From assembly GCA_029204225.1 (NCBI GenBank), contig CM055104.1, forward strand, positions 23,763,285-23,827,284: 64,000 nt of DNA, written 5' to 3'. The notes under the pieces are model-generated. The model saw only the letters and a list, made by a program, of their open reading frames with translations. It did no database searches and had not been told where the DNA came from. Origin of the DNA: Diphasiastrum complanatum. Taxonomy: Eukaryota; Streptophyta; Lycopodiopsida; Lycopodiales; Lycopodiaceae. Of this stretch, positions 57,641 through 64,000 are shown piece by piece. Every line of letters starts with the position of its first letter. Within the stretch, counting starts at the first letter, position 1. Made by a program: the position numbers and the translations under genes.

Positions 57641-58479
57641 CATGGAGAACACATCATTATATTCCCATTTCATATGGAGAATTCATGTCTTGAGTTTCTA
57701 TGTCCATCTCATGTGTAGAATGTTGATTTTATGGTTGATATAGGTTCCACACGTGTGAAGGATAACCTGCTGCCGTTGTTGTAGGGACAGGGACAATATT
57801 ATATTGTATTTTCATGTTCATGATCAAATATTTGTGTTTTATGCAATTCTAGCATGCTAATTTTGATGAATTCTATCTTGTTACTAAATCTAGATGTGCA
57901 TACCAAATTGGCCCAAGATCATAGATCCATTAGTTGTGTTTTGGATCTATAATTTCACAAGGTATTCATGGTTTCTTGGAGATTATTGGATTCACACTGT
58001 TTACGGTTTTGAAGGTTATGATTCTTTTGTGGTTTTACAATATCTTTGGAATTATGGTGATTTCCACATCAGCGAATGTTCTAAAGTTTTGTGGTTGTAG
58101 TGTTTTATAGTTTTATGGTGCTTTGTAGTGTGATGACTTTACAATTTTCTAGGGTGTTAGAGTATTTGATGATTTTGTAGATTTTTAAAGATGTATGATG
58201 ATTTTGTGGTACGAAGAGTTATAGCCATGTTCATGCTCTTAAAGGACTTAAGACTACATCAAAAGATGGCATGGGTCAAATTTTTCATGGGATTAATGTC
58301 GATAGTATGTTTTGTCTTGTGGCGATTTACTTTCTTTTGGAAGCAATGGAATAACTGTCATTCATTCCGGATTGTGCGAGGACATGTTTATTGGTTATAG
58401 GGGTCAGGATGGATGAAAAGAATTCGGATTTGCTTGTTTCACACTTTGCAGTTCATTTTTGTTTGTTTGTGACTTTTGC
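57641..58479. other. J LTR continuation and T/G-rich sequence without gene
   Basis: 57641-57900 continues the J LTR. 57980-58240 is a degenerate series of GATTTTGTGGTTTTA-type units. Frames at 57894-58100 and 58191-58400 look like composition artefacts. Confidence 0.45.
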
Positions 58480-59100
58480 GACAAATCCTAAAAGAAAATG
58501 TTGTATCAGCGGAGAAGCAACTCACTTACTGGTTACGAGCTTTACAAGATCTTTCCAAACAACCCGAACGTTGCTAGCAAAAGATCTAGCAATGACACTC
58601 GAAAAGACAGTGATCAAGATTTGAGAAGAAGTCAAAGGTGTGCACCTTGATCACAAGGATGCCTCTCACCAAGCTCTCTACAACAACAAAGCGCCAAAGA
58701 AGCTAGTCAAGCCTAAGAGGGAATTGGATCGAAAGCAGGATCAAGACCATCAAATAGAGAGAGACAACAAAGGCATATTAAAGAACAAAGAAAAGCCGAG
58801 GCAGCAGAATGGCAACAAGAAAATTTGCGTGAGACGCAAAAGCGAAGGACACACTGTTGATTCATGTTGGCTATATCCGAAGATTGAGTGTATCCATAGC
58901 CACAAGAAAGGTCATGCAGCCATGGACTACTACCAGAACCCGAGGAATAAGCAGCCTCAAGAAAAATGGGAGAACAATAATAGTTCATCCTATGTCAAAG
59001 AGCCAGAAAGATGGGATTAGAGAGATCGAACAATGGAAATTCGACAGCCTATCTATGTATAGACGTGTGTGCAAGGCTCGACATTTGACACACAATAGGT
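58480..59100 (+). pseudogene. Copia K: gag with two degenerate zinc knuckles
   Basis: Frame 58640-59020 has a long basic linker and CVRRKSEGHTVDSCW and CIHSHKKGHAAMDYY, two knuckles each missing one Cys. The upstream part (58490-58624) is the gag C-terminus. No 5' LTR or gag N-terminus is found to the left, so the element is truncated. Confidence 0.75.
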
Positions 59101-59500
59101 AATCCTTGATTCAGGAGCAACCTATCACTCAGTTACATTGAGATGAATAATGTCTCACTTTCGAAGTATAGATCCATCCAGATACATAATTCTTGGAGAT
59201 GGTTCGAGACATCAAGTTAATGGCACTGGTTCGCTATATCTCAACACAAACGACAAAGATCGACGACTAGACAATGTTCTATTCGTGCCCACACTACATC
59301 AAGACTTGTTATCAGTCGCAAGAATAGCAGACGTTGGGATGTGTGTTATGTTTTCGGATGAAACATGCAATGTCGTTGATTCCAGCACCAACACACTTGT
59401 CACGCAAGGAAGACGGAAAGAAAATCTGTATCATTTGAAGGTACGCCTACTTGTAGATCAAGCACATCAAGTTGACGAATCTGTAGATGTTCTATGGCAC
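59100..59500 (+). pseudogene. Copia K: protease
   Basis: Active-site remnant LDSGATYHS-like near 59105-59135 (the bases encode this in a shifted frame), then RYIILGDGSRHQVNGTG and NVLFVPTLHQDLLSVARI in frame 59150-59677. Confidence 0.75.
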
Positions 59501-60330
59501 ATGAGACTATGCCATATGAACTCAATGGCATTGTATCAAGCAAGCTGGCATGGAGCTATCACAGGGGTAAGCATCACGAATGCAACCAATTCGACAACCT
59601 GTGATGCATGCATCGAAAAGAGAAGATGTCCCGAACTCCATTCACCAGAGACTCCTATAGAACAACAAAGATTCTAGAGCTGGTACATTCGGACATCTGT
59701 GGAGCTTTCGATGTGATCTTAGTAGGAGGCTTGAAATATTACATTATCTTTATCGACAACTACAATAGGTTTTCCAGAGTCTACTTCATACACAACAAAT
59801 CAGATGCACTTGACAAATTCAAAAATTACGTGAACTGGGTAGAAAGATGCACATGAAGCAAAGTGAAACAAATTAGGACTGATCGTGGTGGAGAATACAT
59901 CTCGAACCGCTTTACTGACTTCTGCAATGATCGAGAAATCCTTCACAGAAGGACTGCATCCTATACACCACAACACAATGGTGTTGCTGAGAGAAAGATC
60001 AAGACACTCATGGAAGTCGCAAGGCCTATTCGAAGGCACCAAGAGTGCTATGGGTTGAAGCAGTAGCTATAGCCGCCTACATCTAAAACAGGATAGGCAA
60101 ATTTTCTCACATGACACACACGAACTATGGTGGGGTAGAAAATCCAATCTAACACGTGTTCGTCTTTTTGGCTGTGCAGCTTATGCACATATTCTTGATA
60201 AGCTTCAAAAAAAGCTTGATGAGAAAGTCAAATTAGGATATCTCATCAGGTATGACAATCATTCGTCATACTACAAGATCTACATGCTAGAAATGAATCT
60301 AGTGAAGATTGTTAGAGACGTCAGAGACAA
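59500..60330 (+). pseudogene. Copia K: integrase
   Basis: Zinc region LWHMRLCHMNS..CDACIEKRRC (59490-59640), catalytic blocks LVHSDICGAFD and FIDNYNRFSRVYF (59608-59856), IRTDRGGEYIS and the Glu block HNGVAERKIKTL (59863-60066). All three acidic residues are present but in two frames, with a stop at 59856. The C-terminal domain (60100-60330) is badly broken. Confidence 0.85.
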
Positions 60331-61765
60331 GCGAAAGACAGTGCAATGCAAATGGGTTTACAAGCTCAAGTATGGATCGAATGGAGATGTTTCGAGATAC
60401 AAGGCCAAACTTGTAGCGAAGGAATTCTCTTAGAAGTATGACATTGACTACACTAAGACCTCTCCAGTGGTGAAACATGCATCATTATGCCTACTATTTG
60501 CATATGCAGCTACATACAACCTCAGGATTCACATCGTCGATGAGAAGTTGACATTCCTACATGGTGAGTTAGACGAAGAAGTCTACATGGATCAACCTCT
60601 AGGTTACATCTGTGAATCACTTCCTACCTATGCATACCGAATGCATAGAAGTATCTATGGTTTGAAGCAATCTGCACGACAATGGTACAAGAAGAAAGAT
60701 CATGCCATGATATCCTTGGGATTCAAGCCACTGATAATCGATTCCAATGTTTATGTAAGGATCATGGATGGACAGATCATCATTGTTGTTGTATACGTGG
60801 ATGACACACTAATACTATATAGAAGCAAAGAGCTAATTGCTTAAGTGAAGAGCGAAATCTCAAAACATTTCTAGATAACAGACCTAGAAGAGGCCAAATG
60901 CTATCTAGGCTTGCAAATCGACCGTGACTATGACAAAGGAAAACTATACCTTGATCAGTCCAGGTACATCCAGAAGATCCTGGATGATTTCGGGATGACA
61001 GATTGCAAAGGGGCAAACACCCCAATGCTTGCAGGAATAATTCTGATGAATGAAGATAATCCAAAGATTGACGAAGAGCGAGAGATCATTGCAACACACG
61101 TCTTACAGGAGGCTGATCGGATCTTTGATATATCTAGCAGACAACACACGTCTCGACATAGTTTATGTCATGTTCAGAATCAGCCAATTCAACATGAATC
61201 CAGGCTTAGCACACTGGAAGATCGTGAAGTGAATCTTACAGTACCTTCAAAAGACGAAGGATTATCGGCTATGTTACTCTCGTGATACTTGATTTCAGAT
61301 GCACTCCTATAGTGATGCAAGTTGGGCATCACTCAAGGACAACTATAAAAGTGTCTTAGGAGGGTGCACCATTGCAGCAGGCACAGCAGTTCTCTGGGTG
61401 AACAAGAAGGAGACCATCATAGCTCAGTCATCCTGCGAGGCAAAATACATTGCAGCCGCAAAGATGACCAACAAAATCACATGGCTCAGATAGTTCCTCG
61501 ATGGACTGGGTGAAACCAACCAAGAGCCTCTAATTTTGTAGATGGATAATACTTCTGCTATCAACTTGACAAAGGATCCTATGTTTCATTCAAGAATGAA
61601 ACACATTGAAATCAAATATAATTTGATAAGGGACCTAGTCACAAGAAACTAATTGAAGAGCAGCTTCATTGGAACAAAGCAAATGGTAGCGGACATCCTC
61701 ACCAAGGCCTTAGACAAAGGATTGTTCGAAAGGTAGAGGAAGAGCCTGGGAGTCATAAAGCTACC
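60331..61765 (+). pseudogene. Copia K: reverse transcriptase and RNase H
   Basis: RT starts at KWVYKLKYGSNG (60350) after a deletion of the RT N-terminus. It continues with TSPVVKHASLCLLFAYAA, FLHGELDEEVYMDQP, IYGLKQSARQWY and VVYVDDTLIL (60467-60844), then LGLQIDRDYDKGKL (60911..) and SLIYLADNTRLDIVYVM. RNase H has YSDASWASLKDN, SSCEAKYIA, DNTSAINLTKDP, HSRMKHIEIKYNLIRD and ADILTKALDKG. At least five frame breaks or stops. Confidence 0.85.
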
Positions 61766-61769
61766 ATGC

Positions 61770-61782
61770 TTTGAGAGGGAGA
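61770..61782 (+). other. Polypurine tract of K
   Basis: TTTGAGAGGGAGA sits shortly after the RNase H end and before TGAAAAAACA, the expected position. Confidence 0.6.
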
Positions 61783-62638
61783 TGAAAAAACAATATGTTT
61801 TGAGACATAAAACTTTGCTAGCTTTTCAGCTCAAGTCTCCATAAATGCAAGGGAGCTACCTGGATGCGAAGATCAAAGCTTCAAGGGCTGAAGACCCAAA
61901 GATGATGGTCAAATGTTCGTTGATTGGAGGATATCCGAATGAAAAGATAAATTGTTCATGGACCCAAAGAAGCTCAATGGCAAAGAACAAAGGATGAAGA
62001 AGACACGAAGAATAAAAGGTGGTAGATCTTCACGCTCCAAAGTACAAAGGAGATCAAAGAAAGTACCAAGAGGAGTACCACCTCCACGGACGATGACGAT
62101 AGCAATCTGGATACCGTTAGACATGCCAGCCATTTTTCGTAATCCTTGATCAGCTAAAACGATTTCTCTCTCTCCATGCATGTAAGCAGATTGAAATTGA
62201 GAGATTCAGCTGGAATGTATGAACATCAAATTGGTCGTATACCAATGTAAGCTAAGCACTGTGTTGCTAGCCAATGTCTAGGAGTCCGCTAGTAAGCGAG
62301 ACAGTTTGATTTGTGAAAGGCATAGATTCTTTTGCACCGACACATTGTGTGGGTGTCACGCAGCACTCTTTCTGAGAAAGAGATCATTGATAATATAGTA
62401 GCTTTAATGCACATGTTGTGTGATCTCGAATGCTTTGATGTCTGATTGTTATATGTTCATTAGCAGCTGTTTATTCTTTATTTTGCATATTGGTTTTATC
62501 TTGTTGAGTGCTAAAATAAATTATAACATAGGACAACAATGTCTGTCTATGCTTTGGAGGATTGTAGATCTGTCCTAGCAAGTAGTAGTCCAACAGATAG
62601 AATCGAATTCTATTCGGGCTTCAAGGAATTTCGCAACA
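61783..62638 (+). repeat. Probable LTR following K
   Basis: Starts TGAAAAAACA after the purine tract and ends GCAACA. It is followed one base later by a primer-site-like sequence. Only one copy lies in the window, so the ends are inferred. A 65-codon frame inside (61952-62149) is basic and unidentified. Confidence 0.5.
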
Positions 62639-62639
62639 A

Positions 62640-62651
62640 TGGTATCGGAGT
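62640..62651 (+). other. Primer-site-like sequence after the K LTR
   Basis: TGGTATCGGAGT differs from the common TGGTATCAGAGC at two positions and lies one base after the putative LTR end. Confidence 0.6.
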
Positions 62652-62689
62652 GAGTGCAATTCGTGTCATTCTCTAAAACCTTTCTCAAC

Positions 62690-63600
62690 ATGGCTCATGG
62701 TTGTTGAGGAGGAGGAGTCAAAGTTGCGCCACTTGTGACAGGCCGTGGCGGACTTATAGTCGGCTCAACTATCTGACATGGATGTGGAGCTTTGTGACAA
62801 TGAAGTAAATGCGCAAAACTGCAAGATGAAGCAAACATGTTGTTGGCAGATATTGCTCTTCAGAAGGAACAAGTCGTAGTCGCGGATGATACTATTATGG
62901 CTGAGACAACCCCATGACAATCGCAGTCGAGTATCGGTTATTTGTTAAAAGATTAGACTCTTATTCTAGTTCCAAGGTAGTCTAAGGTCAAGCATGCAAA
63001 GTCCAAATTGGCGAAGGAGGTAACCAATTTGTACAAGGCTCTACAACCTTGGCTGTTTTAGAGAAATATAGAACATGCATGGAATATTGATTGTTAGTTC
63101 TTGCTAGAGTGGAGGGAGATAACAATAGAGGAATGGAATGAACCATGGGAGCTGCAAGAATTGTATGAGATCTGGCTAAAGCTCGATTTGAGACCACAAG
63201 CAGTATTGGCATGGGCCATTTTACAAGGCCGATTGAAAGTTCTACCTTTTGATGGCATATAGACTTTATAAGCAACACTCTATTATTTCCTTTGCAGTAT
63301 GTGTATGAAACAAATAAGTATCGTGTGACACACAATACTATACATTATCAGACGATTCAAAAGTCGGCCAAATTCAAAGCTTGGTTGGTAGAGATTTGTA
63401 AAGGATTTGATACTGTACATATTAATATTGTGAATAATATTGATGTATCTTATCCAATTTTGTTGCATTTGTATTGATGAATGGGAGGAGGCTTTTTCAC
63501 AACAAGTTAAGGAATCGGAAGGCCTTATTGAGAAAAAATTGAAGGACAATGCCATGAACAATTTTAAATTCTATGGTATTTTAGAATTCTGACATTTTTC
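62690..63600 (+). pseudogene. Unidentified gag-like coding remnant downstream of the K LTR
   Basis: Starting near an ATG at 62690, broken frames on + give a helical, Glu/Gln-rich stretch (DEANMLLADIALQKEQVVVADDTIM), then EEWNEPWELQELYEIWLKLDLRPQ and later EEAFSQQVKESEGLIEKKLKD. It is not copia UBN2 gag. It might be the gag of another LTR element using the preceding LTR. Not recognised. Confidence 0.35.
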
Positions 63601-64000
63601 CACAATAGCCATGAAGCAAGTTCATGAGCTATTTCTTAATGGGCAGTATATATTTTTGACTACGGAGTGGCTAAATCGGGTTAGCTGACAACGAGGACAC
63701 CACGACTCATGTCTAGGATTGTGGATAGTAACCAACAACTGTCATTAGAGGAGTTCTAAATTCCAAAAAGACCCTTTGTAAAGATTGTTTTTATATTTTT
63801 TTTTCAAATTTTTCTTACACATGGGCCAATCAAAACACTCAAATTTGAAATCTACGTAACGTAACTTTTTGAGTCCACATTTTGATTCCACACTAAAAAT
63901 GACATAACTTCTTAGTGGTAGGTCCGAATTTAGCGAAGTTTGGTGCATTGGAAAGCACTCAACAAGTGCTTTCCAATAATATGTTAGATGACATACTTCT
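63601..64000. other. No feature seen
   Basis: AT-rich sequence with a T run at about 63797-63810 and no domain in any frame. Confidence 0.5.

Noticed and set aside
58713-58988. 91-codon minus-strand frame
   Set aside because: Shadow of copia K gag on +.
61909-62181. 90-codon minus-strand frame in the K LTR, at first thought to be an organelle gene fragment
   Set aside because: No match to a chloroplast or mitochondrial protein that I can defend; lies within LTR sequence.

Overview
This is a nuclear window from a land plant. It is AT-rich and built almost entirely of broken transposable elements: Ty1/copia and Ty3/gypsy LTR retrotransposons, a LINE, and a CACTA (En/Spm) DNA transposon. The only host-gene candidates are one MIKC-type MADS-box first exon (47213-47394, minus strand) and a degraded SET-domain segment (56240-56990, minus strand). 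The MADS exon and the plant TE families (UBN2-type copia gag, TNP2/DUF4218/DUF4216 transposase, Athila/Tat-like primer site) establish a plant. The LINE type and TE load make me think of a seed-free vascular plant or gymnosperm, but the sequence does not prove this. I saw no tRNA, rRNA, CRISPR array or bacterial-type operon.

Layout. (i) 1-15975 and about 25800-37635 are two copies of one nested block. The shared order is copia family A, its LTR, copia family B, a gypsy RNase H/integrase segment, an unidentified ORF, then copia family F. In copy 1 the A LTR is split by a 4.6 kb non-autonomous LTR element (1268-5896), and 8641-12085 is inverted, which cuts both the B polyprotein and the gypsy RNase H-integrase join. 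(ii) 15150-18610 is copia F on the minus strand. (iii) 19339-32535 is a three-level nest: B2 contains A2, and A2 contains G. All three levels show 5-bp target duplications (GAAAC; TGGAA, whose partner is seen only in copy 1; CTAAA). (iv) 37636-45990 is a gypsy element (I) interrupted by complete copia H (38196-43585, duplication TACTT). (v) 46000-48580 is the MADS neighbourhood. (vi) 48581-50178 is a 5'-truncated LINE. (vii) 50930-56100 is a gypsy gag fragment abutting a CACTA element with many GCCACGCGTGGC palindromes. (viii) The SET remnant follows at 56240-56990. (ix) 57095-62638 holds two more copia pieces, J and K; the LTR of K is followed by what looks like the primer site of another element.

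How it works together. Nearly every coding segment has stops, frameshifts or internal deletions, so most elements are dead or depended on other copies for mobility. The informative content is the order of events (insertion, duplication, inversion, deletion), which target duplications and junctions let one read. The most unusual structure is family A in copy 2: its two about 1.1 kb LTRs lie in opposite orientation, although the primer site, polypurine tract and 5-bp target duplication are all in the expected places.
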